This document shows, one piece after another, positions 38,121 through 46,613 of a stretch of 64,000 bases of DNA. Numbering within the stretch: position 1 is the first letter of the stretch; each line of letters starts with the position of its first letter. Source of the DNA: Bradyrhizobium sp. (GTDB lineage Bacteria; Pseudomonadota; Alphaproteobacteria; Rhizobiales; Xanthobacteraceae); assembly GCF_022844465.1 (NCBI RefSeq), contig NZ_JALHLP010000002.1, positions 124,001 through 188,000 of the forward strand. The letters run 5' to 3'. The notes under the pieces were generated by a model that was not told the origin of the DNA, made no database searches, and saw only the letters and a list, made by a program, of their open reading frames with translations. Made by a program: the position numbers and the translations under genes.

Positions 38121-38265
38121 CCCCCACCCCAACCCTCCCCCGCAAGCGGGAGAGGGAGTCTGACCGACGGCTGGACTGAGAGGTTCGTATCCGTTTCACA
38201 AAAGCTATTTACCGCAATGAAAGTCCGTTCCCTCTCCCGATTGCGGGGGAGGGTTAGGCTGGGGG
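38121..38265. repeat. Repeat family B, two inverted copies upstream of the DUF559 gene
   Basis: One copy at 38121-38156 (minus orientation) and one at 38230-38265 (plus orientation, 31 of 36 matches to the 37687 copy) with about 73 bases of unrelated sequence between them. Together they form a BIME-like unit between pheS and the DUF559 gene. Confidence 0.8.
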
Positions 38266-38295
38266 CTCTCTCCGCGAGGGAAGTTTCGACGAGGC

Positions 38296-39378
38296 TCACG
38301 TGCTCAACCCCCCCGCCAGCGTCGGGATGTCCAGCGGCTTGAAGCCGTAATGGTTGAGCCAGCGCACGTCGCTGTCGAACAGCTGGCGCAGGTCGGACAT
38401 GCCGTATTTCAGCATCGCGATGCGGTCGATGCCCATGCCCCAGGCAAAGCCCTGGTAGACGTCGGGATCGATGCCACAGGCGCGCAGCACGTTCGGATGC
38501 ACCATGCCGCAGCCGAGAATTTCCAGCCAGTCCTCGCCCTCGCCGAAACGAATCTCGCCGTTGCCGCGGCGGCACTGGATATCGACCTCGAGCGAGGGTT
38601 CGGTGAACGGGAAGAACGATGGCCGGAATCGCATGTTGATGTGGTCGACCTCGAAGAACGCCTTGCAGAACTCGTGCAGGATCCATTTGAGGTGGCCGAG
38701 ATGCGAGCCCTTGTCGATGACGAGGCCCTCGACCTGGTGGAACTGCGGCGTGTGCGTCGCATCCGAATCGATGCGGTAGGTGCGCCCGGGGCAGACCACG
38801 CGGATCGGCGGCTTCTGGCCGAGCATGGTGCGGACCTGCACCGGCGAGGTGTGGGTGCGCAACAGCATGCGCGAGCCGTCTTGCTTCGGGTTGAAGAAGA
38901 AGGTGTCGTGCATCTCCCGCGCCGGATGGCCCTCGGGAAAGTTCAGTTTGGTGAAGTTGTAATCGTCGGTCTCGATATCAGGGCCTTCGGCGATCGAAAA
39001 TCCCATGTCGGCGAAAATGACATTGACCTCTTCGAAGACCTGGCTGAGGGGATGGATGCGGCCCTGTTCGGCAGGGCTTTCACGCAAGGGCAGCGTGACG
39101 TCGATGGTCTCTGATGCAAGTCGGGCGTCGAGCGCCGCCGACTTCAGGACGTCGCGGCGGGCCGCCAGCGCCTGCGTGACCTTGTCCTTGGCAAGGTTGA
39201 TCGCCGCGCCGTGCGTCTTGCGCTCCTCCGGCGACATCTTGCCGAGGGTGGCGAGCAGCGCGGAGATCGAACCTTTCTTGCCCAGCGCTGCGACGCGCAC
39301 GGCTTCAAGCGCGGCTTCGTCGCCGGCGGCGGCGATATCGCCAAGGATGCGGGATTCGAGTTGGGCAAGGTCGGTCAT
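38296..39378 (-). CDS. pheS: Phenylalanyl-tRNA synthetase alpha subunit
   Basis: A 360-residue catalytic subunit. N-terminal coiled coil ([17 protein letters not shown] to ALAARRDVL), then the class II core: [19 protein letters not shown], motif 2 region [40 protein letters not shown] and motif 3 [17 protein letters not shown]. The ATG at 39378 fits the family length. Confidence 0.95.
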   Translation of the reverse strand: MTDLAQLESRILGDIAAAGDEAALEAVRVAALGKKGSISALLATLGKMSPEERKTHGAAINLAKDKVTQALAARRDVLKSAALDARLASETIDVTLPLRESPAEQGRIHPLSQVFEEVNVIFADMGFSIAEGPDIETDDYNFTKLNFPEGHPAREMHDTFFFNPKQDGSRMLLRTHTSPVQVRTMLGQKPPIRVVCPGRTYRIDSDATHTPQFHQVEGLVIDKGSHLGHLKWILHEFCKAFFEVDHINMRFRPSFFPFTEPSLEVDIQCRRGNGEIRFGEGEDWLEILGCGMVHPNVLRACGIDPDVYQGFAWGMGIDRIAMLKYGMSDLRQLFDSDVRWLNHYGFKPLDIPTLAGGLST

Positions 39379-39426
39379 GGCGAGGGGTGCCTTTTTTGGC
39401 GACGCGCTCGCAGTCCAACCGGGACC

Positions 39427-39518
39427 GTCATCATCCGCGAAGGCGGATGATCCAGTAACCCCCGGGGTCAAGATGTCGATCGGTGGTTACTGGATGCCCC
39501 GCTTGCGCGGGGCATGAC
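39427..39518. repeat. Palindromic intergenic repeat (family D, copy 1)
   Basis: Begins GTCATCATCCGCGAAGGCGG and ends GCTTGCGCGGGGCATGAC. Inner inverted arms TCCAGTAA and TTACTGGA. A second copy at 43653-43751 overlaps the queG 3' end. It lies between rplT and pheS. Confidence 0.8.
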
Positions 39519-39553
39519 ACCGGGAATTGCAAGACGCCGCGGCGGTTTGCGGA

Positions 39554-39913
39554 TCAGGCCGCCAGCGCGGCCTTGGCCTTCTCGGCGATCGCCTGGAACG
39601 CCGCCGGCTCGGTGATGGCGAGATCCGACAGCACCTTGCGGTCGACCGTGATGCCCGACTTCGAGAGGCCGTTGATGAAGACGCTGTAGGTCATGCCGAA
39701 CGGCCGCACCGCGGCGTTGAGGCGCTGGATCCAGAGCGCGCGGAAGGTGCGCTTCTTGCGCTTGCGGTCGCGGAAGGCGTACTGCCCGGCCTTCTCGACC
39801 GCGGCCTTGGCGGCGCGGATCGTATTCTTGCGGCGGCCGCGGAAACCCTTGGCGGCCTTGTAGACTTTCTTGTGCTTGGCGTGAGAGGTCACACCGCGTT
39901 TGACGCGAGACAT
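39554..39913 (-). CDS. rplT: 50S ribosomal protein L20
   Basis: A 119-residue protein starting [20 protein letters not shown] with the typical basic N-terminal extension, then [23 protein letters not shown] and [21 protein letters not shown]. Binds 23S rRNA early in 50S assembly and in many bacteria represses its own operon. Follows rpmI and precedes pheS on the minus strand. Confidence 0.98.
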   Translation of the reverse strand: MSRVKRGVTSHAKHKKVYKAAKGFRGRRKNTIRAAKAAVEKAGQYAFRDRKRKKRTFRALWIQRLNAAVRPFGMTYSVFINGLSKSGITVDRKVLSDLAITEPAAFQAIAEKAKAALAA

Positions 39914-39991
39914 GACTGTGATCCTTGAGTCTGAAATCGGTGACGGAACGCCGCGCGTGCGCGGCCGGCGTAAGCGTGGATGCGAGCGCGA

Positions 39992-40192
39992 TCAGGCGTT
40001 CGGCAAGAAGAATTTCTTGACGTTGTCGCCGTCGGTCTTGAACAGCACGCGGGTGCCGCGGAGCTGACGAATCTGCTTCTTGGTCCGCTTGATCATGCCG
40101 TGGCGCTTGCCGCGCTGGGCGTGCATCACCTTGCCGGTGGCAGTCACCTTGAAGCGCTTTTTGGCGCCTGACTTGGTCTTCAGCTTGGGCAT
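39992..40192 (-). CDS. rpmI: 50S ribosomal protein L35
   Basis: A 66-residue basic protein: [20 protein letters not shown] then [22 protein letters not shown] lies seven bases before the ATG at 40192. A terminator-like hairpin lies immediately upstream of that ribosome site. Confidence 0.97.
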   Translation of the reverse strand: MPKLKTKSGAKKRFKVTATGKVMHAQRGKRHGMIKRTKKQIRQLRGTRVLFKTDGDNVKKFFLPNA

Positions 40193-40450
40193 TTGGCTCT
40201 CCTGTGGCCGCAGAAAAAAGCGCCCAAAGGGGCGCATTTGCGGCTTGAATGCTCGTTAGAGCGTTGAAAGTGCTCAGGTTATTTCGAAAACGAAACAGCC
40301 CGCACGGACATCGACACGGCAGCCCTTGATCAGCCGGGCGATGAAGGATGGGCTTATGGCAGAGCAAGCCGGAATTGGCAACGACGAACCGCGTCCGCCA
40401 AAGCGGCGAACCGATGGGCCGGCTCTGCCGGACCGGCCCGTTACCCCAGC
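40193..40450. other. Leader and promoter region upstream of rpmI
   Basis: With the infC terminator this makes a gap of about 320 bases without a gene. It holds the attenuator-like hairpin close to rpmI and, further up, the presumed promoter of the rpmI-rplT-pheST operon. I see no other clear structure. Confidence 0.4.
40207..40244 (-). promoter_or_regulatory. Putative attenuator hairpin in the rpmI-rplT leader
   Basis: On the minus strand the leader reads GCGCCC (40235-40230), a short loop, GGGCGC (40225-40220) and six T residues (40219-40214), an intrinsic-terminator layout only about 20 bases before the rpmI start. An outer arm GCCGCA/TGCGGC (40244-40239 with 40212-40207) could compete or extend the stem. 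This suggests control of L35/L20 synthesis by attenuation. Confidence 0.5.
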
Positions 40451-40490
40451 AAAAAAGAAAGCGGCCCGCCGGTGATCCGAACGGGCCGCC
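40451..40490 (-). terminator. Rho-independent terminator of infC
   Basis: Read on the minus strand: GGCGGCCCG (40490-40482) and CGGGCCGC (40468-40461) form the stem, followed by TTTCTTTTTT (40460-40451). Confidence 0.85.
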
Positions 40491-40513
40491 TGGTCCGATC
40501 CGCCAATTCAGAC

Positions 40514-41053
40514 TCAGCGCGGCGCCAGCACCATGACGACCTGGCGGCCCTCGAACCGGGCGTCCTGCTCGACCTTGGCAAATTCGGCCACGTCGGCCTT
40601 GACCTTGTCCAAGAGCTTGGTGCCGATCTCCTGGTGCGCCATCTCGCGGCCACGGTAGCGCAAGGTGATCTTGACCTTGTCGCCCTCCTCGAAGAACCGC
40701 TGCATCGCCCGCATCTTCACGTCGTAATCGTGATCGTCGATCATCGGCCGCAGCTTGATCTCCTTGATCTCGACGACCTTCTGTTTCTTGCGGGCCTCGG
40801 CGGCCTTTTTCTGCGCGGAATACTTGAACTTCCCGTAGTCCATGATCTTGCAAACGGGAGGATTGTTGTTCGGCGAAATCTCGACAAGATCCATGCCCGC
40901 TTCAAGGGCCATCTTGACGGCCAGCACGGTCTCGACCGTGCCATGGTTGGTGCCGTTCTGATCGATCAGCTGGATCTGCGCGTTGCGGATTTCATCATTG
41001 GTGCGCGGCCCGTCTTTGGTTGCGGCGGGCGGGGCTCTGTTGGGACGGCGAAT
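40514..41053 (-). CDS. infC: Translation initiation factor IF-3 (ATT start)
   Basis: A 179-residue IF-3. N-terminal domain [20 protein letters not shown] and [20 protein letters not shown], linker rich in Lys, C-terminal domain [17 protein letters not shown] and [21 protein letters not shown]. No ATG, GTG or TTG is in a suitable place; the ATT at 41053-41051 is preceded by GGAG eight bases upstream and gives the correct family length and N-terminus ([12 protein letters not shown]). AUU starts are a known hallmark of infC, allowing IF-3 to repress its own initiation. Confidence 0.93.
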   Translation of the reverse strand: MRRPNRAPPAATKDGPRTNDEIRNAQIQLIDQNGTNHGTVETVLAVKMALEAGMDLVEISPNNNPPVCKIMDYGKFKYSAQKKAAEARKKQKVVEIKEIKLRPMIDDHDYDVKMRAMQRFFEEGDKVKITLRYRGREMAHQEIGTKLLDKVKADVAEFAKVEQDARFEGRQVVMVLAPR

Positions 41054-41265
41054 GGGTAGCTCTCCAAAGTTGTGAAGGAAGACTGCATTTTGAAGCAAGA
41101 CGCGGTGCGGAGCAAGCGAACTCGTTATCTGCGCCGGAAAACCGTCAAATGCGAGGCATTTCGACCGAGCTCGACAAATATAACGCGGCCGGCGGGACCA
41201 TTTGGCCCTGCTTGACCAGACCGGCGCGCTCGCGGACAACGCCGACTGGCGAGGGTACCGAATCA

Positions 41266-42060
41266 ATGACCAATTCAGCCGCAATCGACCGTGAACCGGG
41301 CTTTATCGAGGTGGGAGAGGGCGCCGGTCGCCGCCGGATCGCCGTGCGCGCCCGCGCAGGCGGCGGACCGGGGCTGTTCTGGCTTGGCGGTTTCAATTCC
41401 GACATGAAAGGCACCAAGGCGCTGGCGCTCGATGGCTGGGCCGCCGAACAGGGCCGTGCCTGTATCAGGTTCGACTATTCCGGCCATGGCGAGTCCGGCG
41501 GGGCCTTCATCGACGGCACCATCGGGCGCTGGCTGGAAGAGAGCGTGGCGGTGTTCGAGCAGTTCTGCCGCGGGCCGCAGGTGGTTATCGGCTCGTCGAT
41601 GGGCGGCTGGATGGCGCTGCTGCTGGCGCGCGCCATTGCCGGCCGCAACGCGGCAGATGCGACGCTGGCCGGGCTGGTGCTGATCGCGCCGGCGCCCGAC
41701 TTCACCGAGCAGTTGATGTGGAACGGGTTCTCCGACGAGGTTCGCGAGCAGATCCGGAGCGAGGGCGTCTGGATGCGGCCGTCGGAATATGGCGACGGCG
41801 CGCCCTATCCGATCACCCGCGCGCTGATCGAGGAGGGCCGCAACCATCTGCTGCTCGGCAGCGCCATCAACGTCGGGTGTCCAGTTCGCATCCTGCAGGG
41901 CGCGCAGGACCCCGATGTGCCCTGGCAGCACGCCTTTGCGCTGGCGCACCGGTTGCCGGCCGAGGACGTGGTGCTGACCATGATCCAGGACGGCGACCAT
42001 CGCCTGTCGCGGCCGCAGGACATAGCCCGGATGCTGGCGGCGGTGGCGGAGATCGGGTGA
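41266..42060 (+). CDS. Alpha/beta hydrolase
   Basis: A 264-residue hydrolase. The oxyanion region [14 protein letters not shown], the helix-turn [11 protein letters not shown], nucleophile elbow [13 protein letters not shown] (Ser), acid region [13 protein letters not shown] (Asp) and [10 protein letters not shown] (His) make a complete catalytic triad. It resembles the mammalian mycophenolic acid acyl-glucuronide esterase / ABHD10 group; substrate unknown. Divergent from infC. Confidence 0.85.
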   Translation: MTNSAAIDREPGFIEVGEGAGRRRIAVRARAGGGPGLFWLGGFNSDMKGTKALALDGWAAEQGRACIRFDYSGHGESGGAFIDGTIGRWLEESVAVFEQFCRGPQVVIGSSMGGWMALLLARAIAGRNAADATLAGLVLIAPAPDFTEQLMWNGFSDEVREQIRSEGVWMRPSEYGDGAPYPITRALIEEGRNHLLLGSAINVGCPVRILQGAQDPDVPWQHAFALAHRLPAEDVVLTMIQDGDHRLSRPQDIARMLAAVAEIG

Positions 42061-42074
42061 GTTTTTCTCGTCTT

Positions 42075-42210
42075 CCTTCTCCCCTTGTGGGAGAAGGTGC
42101 CTTCGCGAAGGCGAAGGCGGATGAGGGGTCTCTATCCGTGGAGGCAGACCCCTCACCCGTCTCGAATGAGCTACGCTCATTCGATCCACCCTCTCCCACA
42201 AGGGGAGAGG
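42075..42210. repeat. Long palindromic intergenic repeat (family A, copy 2)
   Basis: Left end CCTTCTCCCCTTGTGGGAGA and right end CTCTCCCACAAGGGGAGAGG, nearly the same as at 21541-21679, with different central loops. It lies between the hydrolase and NTF2-like genes, just upstream of the GGAGG of the latter. Confidence 0.85.
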
Positions 42211-42240
42211 GGGAAGAAAAAGCGAGAGGGAGGCACCGCC

Positions 42241-42711
42241 ATGAACCCGTCAACGATGCTGCGCGCCTTCTGCGACGCCGTCGAGCAACACAACGGCAAG
42301 GCGTTTGCGGACCTGTTCACCGAGGACGGCGTCTATCATGACGTGTTCTACGGCCCGTTTGCCGGCCGGACGAAAATCGCCGCCATGATCGACGACTGGT
42401 TCTACCGCACCGCCACCGATTTTCGCTGGGACATGCACGAGCCGGTCAGCGACGGCCGCACCCTCTATGCGCGATACACGTTCAGCTATCGCTCGACGCT
42501 GCCGGAGGCCGAAGGTGCGCGCGCCATGTTTGAAGGCGTCGCGATCATGAAGCTGCGCGAGGGCAGAATCTCAGAATATCACGAGGTCGCCAACACCGCG
42601 CCGGCCTTCGTCGATATCAGGTTCGCGCCCGAGCGCATTGCGAAAATCGTTGCCAGGCAGGGCGCGGCGCTGAAGGCGCGGCCGGAGATGAAGCGGCATC
42701 TGGCGGAGTGA
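42241..42711 (+). CDS. NTF2-like (SnoaL) family protein
   Basis: A 156-residue protein of the nuclear transport factor 2-like fold: AFCDAVEQHNGKAFADLF, DGVYHDVFYGPFAGRTKIAAMI, DDWFYRTATDFRWDMHE, then RISEYHEVANTAPAF. Such domains form a conical pocket and include ketosteroid isomerase- and limonene-epoxide hydrolase-type enzymes. Catalytic residues are not assignable. GGAGG precedes the ATG; the upstream repeat supplies part of the leader. Confidence 0.78.
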   Translation: MNPSTMLRAFCDAVEQHNGKAFADLFTEDGVYHDVFYGPFAGRTKIAAMIDDWFYRTATDFRWDMHEPVSDGRTLYARYTFSYRSTLPEAEGARAMFEGVAIMKLREGRISEYHEVANTAPAFVDIRFAPERIAKIVARQGAALKARPEMKRHLAE

Positions 42712-42722
42712 ACGCTCTCCTC

Positions 42723-42805
42723 CGTCATTCCGGGGCGATGCAAAGCATCGAACCCGGAATCTCGAGATTCCGGGTTCATCGCTGGCGCGATGCCCCGGAA
42801 TGACG
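42723..42805. repeat. Palindromic intergenic repeat (family C, copy 2)
   Basis: CGTCATTCCGGGGC (42723-42736) and GCCCCGGAATGACG (42792-42805) with an inner palindrome CCCGGAATCTCGAGATTCCG. It fills the space between convergent genes. Confidence 0.85.
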
Positions 42806-42813
42806 GATCGGCC

Positions 42814-43620
42814 TTACGGCGGCGGCACGTCGGTCATCGGCTTGCGCTGCGCCAGCGCCGCCACCGTGGACGTCCCGATCGGCCCCTTCTCGTCATAAAG
42901 CCAGCACTCGCCGATCGCGATGCCGTCGGTGGCGTGATGGTTGACGACGTCGAAGCCGACCCATGGCGTCACCGGCAGCCGGTGCAGATAGAGCGTGACA
43001 TCGCTGTTGATGTAACCTAGCCCCTGGTCGCCGGCATTGGCGAACGGGCTGGCGAAATCCGCGCCTGTCGCGACATGGACGAACGGCGACATCGGCACGC
43101 CTCCGACCAGCTCGCGCACCTCGCTCATCCACAGCCGCCGCGGCCCGAGCGAGCCCATCTGGCCCACGATCGGCCGGGTGGTCCATTTTCCGTTCATGCC
43201 AAGCCGGGGATCGGTCGGCCTGGGAATGTCCGCGGGCTTCGGCGCGTCCCAGTTCGGCGGCGACCAGACATGGCCCGGCGCGTTTTCCGTCTTGCGCAAC
43301 AACTGGCAGGAAGCCCGCGCCATGGCGGTGCCGCCGGAGACGAACTCGGCTTCCACCACCTTGATGCGCTTGCCGTCGCGGACGAGCTGGCTCCTGACCT
43401 TGATCGGCGTCGTGATGTTCGGCAGGCGGAACATGTCGACGGTCAGCCGCGCCGGCACGAAATCGTCGGAGCCGTGGCGCTGCTCGATCGCGAAAGCGAG
43501 CAGGCCGACGACGACGCGGCCGTGCAGCGAGTTGGGGTCCCACGGCCCGTTCGCGACCTCGGTGGGCATGAAGGTGTCGCTGGCCCGGTCATGGGTGAAG
43601 AAAGGCTGGTTCTTTGTCAT
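42814..43620 (-). CDS. Acyl-CoA thioesterase-like (double hotdog) protein
   Basis: A 268-residue protein resembling TesB/thioesterase-like superfamily members. First hotdog: SDTFMPTEVANGPWDPNSLHGRVVVGLLAFAIE and VPARLTVDMFRLPNITTPIKV; second hotdog: SPFANAGDQGLGYINSDVTLYLHRLPVTPWVGFD and HATDGIAIGECWLYDEKGPIGTS. Expected to cleave acyl-CoA or a similar thioester; substrate not known. It is followed on the minus strand by nothing but repeat C. Confidence 0.75.
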   Translation of the reverse strand: MTKNQPFFTHDRASDTFMPTEVANGPWDPNSLHGRVVVGLLAFAIEQRHGSDDFVPARLTVDMFRLPNITTPIKVRSQLVRDGKRIKVVEAEFVSGGTAMARASCQLLRKTENAPGHVWSPPNWDAPKPADIPRPTDPRLGMNGKWTTRPIVGQMGSLGPRRLWMSEVRELVGGVPMSPFVHVATGADFASPFANAGDQGLGYINSDVTLYLHRLPVTPWVGFDVVNHHATDGIAIGECWLYDEKGPIGTSTVAALAQRKPMTDVPPP

Positions 43621-43652
43621 GGCGTGCGACCATGCCGGATTTCGTACTCCCT

Positions 43653-43751
43653 GTCATCGTCCGCGAATGCGGACAATCCAGTACGCCGTGACATCTTGGG
43701 TTATCCGGGATGCCTCGGCGTACTGGATGCCCCGCTTTCGCGGGGCATGAC
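43653..43751. repeat. Palindromic repeat (family D, copy 2) overlapping queG 3' end
   Basis: Begins GTCATCGTCCGCGAATGCGG, contains inverted arms TCCAGTACGCC and GGCGTACTGGA, and ends GCTTTCGCGGGGCATGAC. The queG stop codon at 43701 lies inside it. Confidence 0.8.
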
Positions 43752-44885
43752 GACGGATGTTTGTCGCCACTCCGCGCGGACATCTTCATCCGTCTCGCCG
43801 GCCACCGCCTTCGCCGCCAGCACCTCGAACCTCTTTCGATCGGCCAGTTGCGACAGCGCCCATACCGCCGCGCCGCGCACCAGCGGGCTTGCATCATCGA
43901 GCAGGCGTTCGGCCTCCGGCGCCAGCGAAGCATCCTCGGCGTTGCCGATCGCGATCAGCACGTTGCGGACGAAGCGGTCGCGGCCGATGCGCTTGACCGG
44001 CGATTTCGCAAACAGCGCGCGAAAAGCAGCGTCGTCGAGCCGCGCCAGGTCCGCCAGCGCAGGCGCGCGCAATTCCGCGCGTGCGGCCAGCTTGGCCTCG
44101 CGGCCCTGCTGCGCGAACTTGTTCCACGGGCACACCGCAAGGCAATCGTCGCAGCCATAGATGCGGTTGCCGATCGCCTTGCGGAATTCGCGCGGGATCG
44201 GGCCCTTGTTCTCGATCGTCAGGTAGGAAATGCAGCGGCGCGCGTCGAGCCGGTAGGGCGCGGGGAACGCCGCGGTCGGGCAGATCTCCTGGCAGGCGTT
44301 GCAGGAGCCGCAATGATCGTGTTCGGGCGCGTCGGGCGGCAGCTCGGCCGCGCTGAAGATCGCGCCGAGAAACAGCCAGGAGCCGAACTCGCGTGAGACC
44401 AGGTTGGTATGCTTGCCCTGCCAGCCGAGCCCCGCCGCCTGCGCCAGCGGCTTTTCCATCACCGCGGCGGTATCGACGAACACTTTCACCTCTGCGCCCG
44501 AGGCCGCGGCGAGCCAGCGTCCCAGCGCCTTCAGGCGCTTCTTGACCACATCGTGATAGTCGTCGCCCTGGGCGTAGGCGGAGATCGCGCCGCAGCCGCG
44601 CTTCGCCAGCAGCGCCAGCGGATCCTCATCGGGGCCGTAGTTGACGCCGAGCATGATGATCGCGCGCACGCCGGGCCACAGCACGCGCGGATCGGTGCGG
44701 CGCTCGGGATGGGCGGCGAGCCAGTCCATGTCGCCGTGGCCGCCGGCCTCGAGGAAGTCGCGAAAATGTCTTCCGGCCTCGCCGATCGCATCCGGCGCGG
44801 TGACGCCGACGCCATCGAAGCCGAGCGCCCGTGCTTGCCGGACAAGCGCGGCCTTCAGATCGGCGGGCGGGCGATCGGGGTTCAG
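43701..44885 (-). CDS. queG: Epoxyqueuosine reductase (probable CTG start)
   Basis: About 394 residues. It reduces epoxyqueuosine to queuosine in tRNA using cobalamin and two 4Fe-4S clusters. Visible: [45 protein letters not shown], the cluster motifs [12 protein letters not shown] and [14 protein letters not shown], and a C-terminal HEAT-like part. No ATG, GTG or TTG precedes the essential N-terminus; a CTG at 44885-44883 overlaps the GST stop as CTGA, so reinitiation there is likely. The last 20 or so codons lie in repeat family D, giving a tail [18 protein letters not shown]. Confidence 0.85.
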   Translation of the reverse strand: MNPDRPPADLKAALVRQARALGFDGVGVTAPDAIGEAGRHFRDFLEAGGHGDMDWLAAHPERRTDPRVLWPGVRAIIMLGVNYGPDEDPLALLAKRGCGAISAYAQGDDYHDVVKKRLKALGRWLAAASGAEVKVFVDTAAVMEKPLAQAAGLGWQGKHTNLVSREFGSWLFLGAIFSAAELPPDAPEHDHCGSCNACQEICPTAAFPAPYRLDARRCISYLTIENKGPIPREFRKAIGNRIYGCDDCLAVCPWNKFAQQGREAKLAARAELRAPALADLARLDDAAFRALFAKSPVKRIGRDRFVRNVLIAIGNAEDASLAPEAERLLDDASPLVRGAAVWALSQLADRKRFEVLAAKAVAGETDEDVRAEWRQTSVVMPRESGASSTPRHPG

Positions 44886-45574
44886 AAGTCGAGGTCCACA
44901 TAGGTCCGCGACGCCGGCACGCCGGCCAGCCATTCGCTCAGCAGCGGCCGGAACGACGGGCGGGATTTCACCCGCGCGTACCACGCCTTTGCCGCGTCGT
45001 CCTCGCTCCATGGCACGTCGCCCAGATAATCGATCGCCGAAAGATGCGCCGCGGCGGCGAGGTCCGCGTAGGTCAGCCGGTCGCCGGCGAGAAAATTCCG
45101 CGTCTGCGCCAGCCAGCCGATATAGGCCAGATGATAGCGCACATTGACCTTGGCGGCGCGAATCACGTCGGTCGAAGGCGAGCCGCCGCCGTTCTCCTCG
45201 CGCATGAAGCGCTTGTAGATGCGCTCGGTCACCAGCGGATTGGATGCCTCCTCGAAAAACTTTTCGTTGAACCACGCCATCAGCCGGCGAACCTCGATGC
45301 GCTCGGCCATCGACTCCGGCAGCAGCCGTCGCTCGCCGGCCAGCAGGCCGTGGGTCTCGTCAAGATATTCGGCGATGATGCCGGCGCCGGGGATCGGTGG
45401 AAAGTCTCCGGCGATCAATACCGGCGTGGTGGCGGCGGGATTGAGCGCGAGAAACCCCTCGCGCCGTTCCCAGGCCCGCTCTTCCACCAGGCGTGGCTCG
45501 AGGCCGTTCTCGCCGAGGATCAGGCGGATGAAGCGCGAATGTGGACAGAAAGGATGATGATACAGCGTGTACAT
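44882..45574 (-). CDS. Glutathione S-transferase family protein
   Basis: A 230-residue [23 protein letters not shown] (thioredoxin-fold start with a CPHS active-site motif), [17 protein letters not shown] with the cis-Pro, [12 protein letters not shown], and the helical domain with [19 protein letters not shown]. The CPHS motif suggests Cys-type (omega/beta-like) chemistry. It is the upstream partner of queG (overlapping stop/start) and divergent from uppP. Confidence 0.88.
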   Translation of the reverse strand: MYTLYHHPFCPHSRFIRLILGENGLEPRLVEERAWERREGFLALNPAATTPVLIAGDFPPIPGAGIIAEYLDETHGLLAGERRLLPESMAERIEVRRLMAWFNEKFFEEASNPLVTERIYKRFMREENGGGSPSTDVIRAAKVNVRYHLAYIGWLAQTRNFLAGDRLTYADLAAAAHLSAIDYLGDVPWSEDDAAKAWYARVKSRPSFRPLLSEWLAGVPASRTYVDLDF

Positions 45575-45804
45575 GAAGTCCCTGGCAAATTCCGCGACGT
45601 CTGCGGAACCTTCAGGCCCTCACGCCGCGCCATGCGATTCGGACACTAGAGCCTTTTCCGCTGCGATGGAATTGCAACCGGGCGCGGACCTCCCGGGCCG
45701 GGCGGCCCGTGAAAGCCGCCTGTGTCTGGAGCCTTTTTGCGATTGCGGCATTGGGACGAATAGGCGAGAAGGTCGCGCCTTTCCTAGCCATAATGGGCCA
45801 GATC

Positions 45805-46611
45805 ATGATGTCGGACGCAGTCAAGGCGGTGATTCTCGGGGTCATCGAGGGCATCACCGAATTTCTGCCGGTGTCCTCCACCGGACATTTGCTCTTGGCG
45901 CAACGCTTCTTCGGCCTTGGCGAGGGGGCGTTCTGGCAGAGCTTCATCATCCTGATTCAGCTCGGCGGAATCCTGGCGATCGTCGCGCTTTATTTTCTCA
46001 AACTGTGGCGCGTCGCCCTCGGCATGTTCTCCAATCCGGACGACCGGCGATTCGTGATCGGCGTGCTGGTGGCGTTTCTGCCCTCGGTCGTCATCGGATT
46101 GATCTTCGGGAAATACATCAAGGCGGTTCTGTTCGATCCCTTTGTGGTGTGCTTCACGCTGATCGCGGGCGGCGCGGTCCTGTTGTGGGTCGATCAGCTC
46201 AACCTCAAGCCGCGCGAGGACGACGCCACCCGCTATCCATTGCCGATGTATCTGTGGATCGGCATTGCGCAATGCGTCGCGATGATTCCCGGCGTGTCGC
46301 GTTCCGGCGCCAGCATCGTCGCCGCGATGCTGCTCGGCGCCGACAAGCGCTCGGCGGCGGAGTTTTCCTTCTTTCTCGCCATCCCCACCATGGTCGGCGC
46401 CTTCGCCTACGACTTCTACAAGAACCGCGAGGAGATGACGGTCGATCATATTGGCGTGGTCGCGATCGGATTCGTGGTTTCGTTCATCACGGCGGTGATC
46501 GTGGTCAAGACGTTCCTGACCTATGTCACCCGCCACGGCTTCACGTTCTTTGCCTGGTGGCGCGTCGCGCTTGGCACCGTCGGCCTGATCGCGCTGGCGC
46601 TCGGCAAATAA
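45805..46611 (+). CDS. uppP: Undecaprenyl-diphosphate phosphatase
   Basis: A 268-residue polytopic inner-membrane enzyme that recycles the lipid carrier for peptidoglycan and confers bacitracin resistance. The two active-site motifs are visible: GVIEGITEFLPVSSTGHLLL near the N-terminus and MIPGVSRSGASIVAAMLLG in the middle. About eight hydrophobic segments. ATG at 45805 or 45808; weak ribosome site. Confidence 0.94.
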   Translation: MMSDAVKAVILGVIEGITEFLPVSSTGHLLLAQRFFGLGEGAFWQSFIILIQLGGILAIVALYFLKLWRVALGMFSNPDDRRFVIGVLVAFLPSVVIGLIFGKYIKAVLFDPFVVCFTLIAGGAVLLWVDQLNLKPREDDATRYPLPMYLWIGIAQCVAMIPGVSRSGASIVAAMLLGADKRSAAEFSFFLAIPTMVGAFAYDFYKNREEMTVDHIGVVAIGFVVSFITAVIVVKTFLTYVTRHGFTFFAWWRVALGTVGLIALALGK

Positions 46612-46613
46612 CC

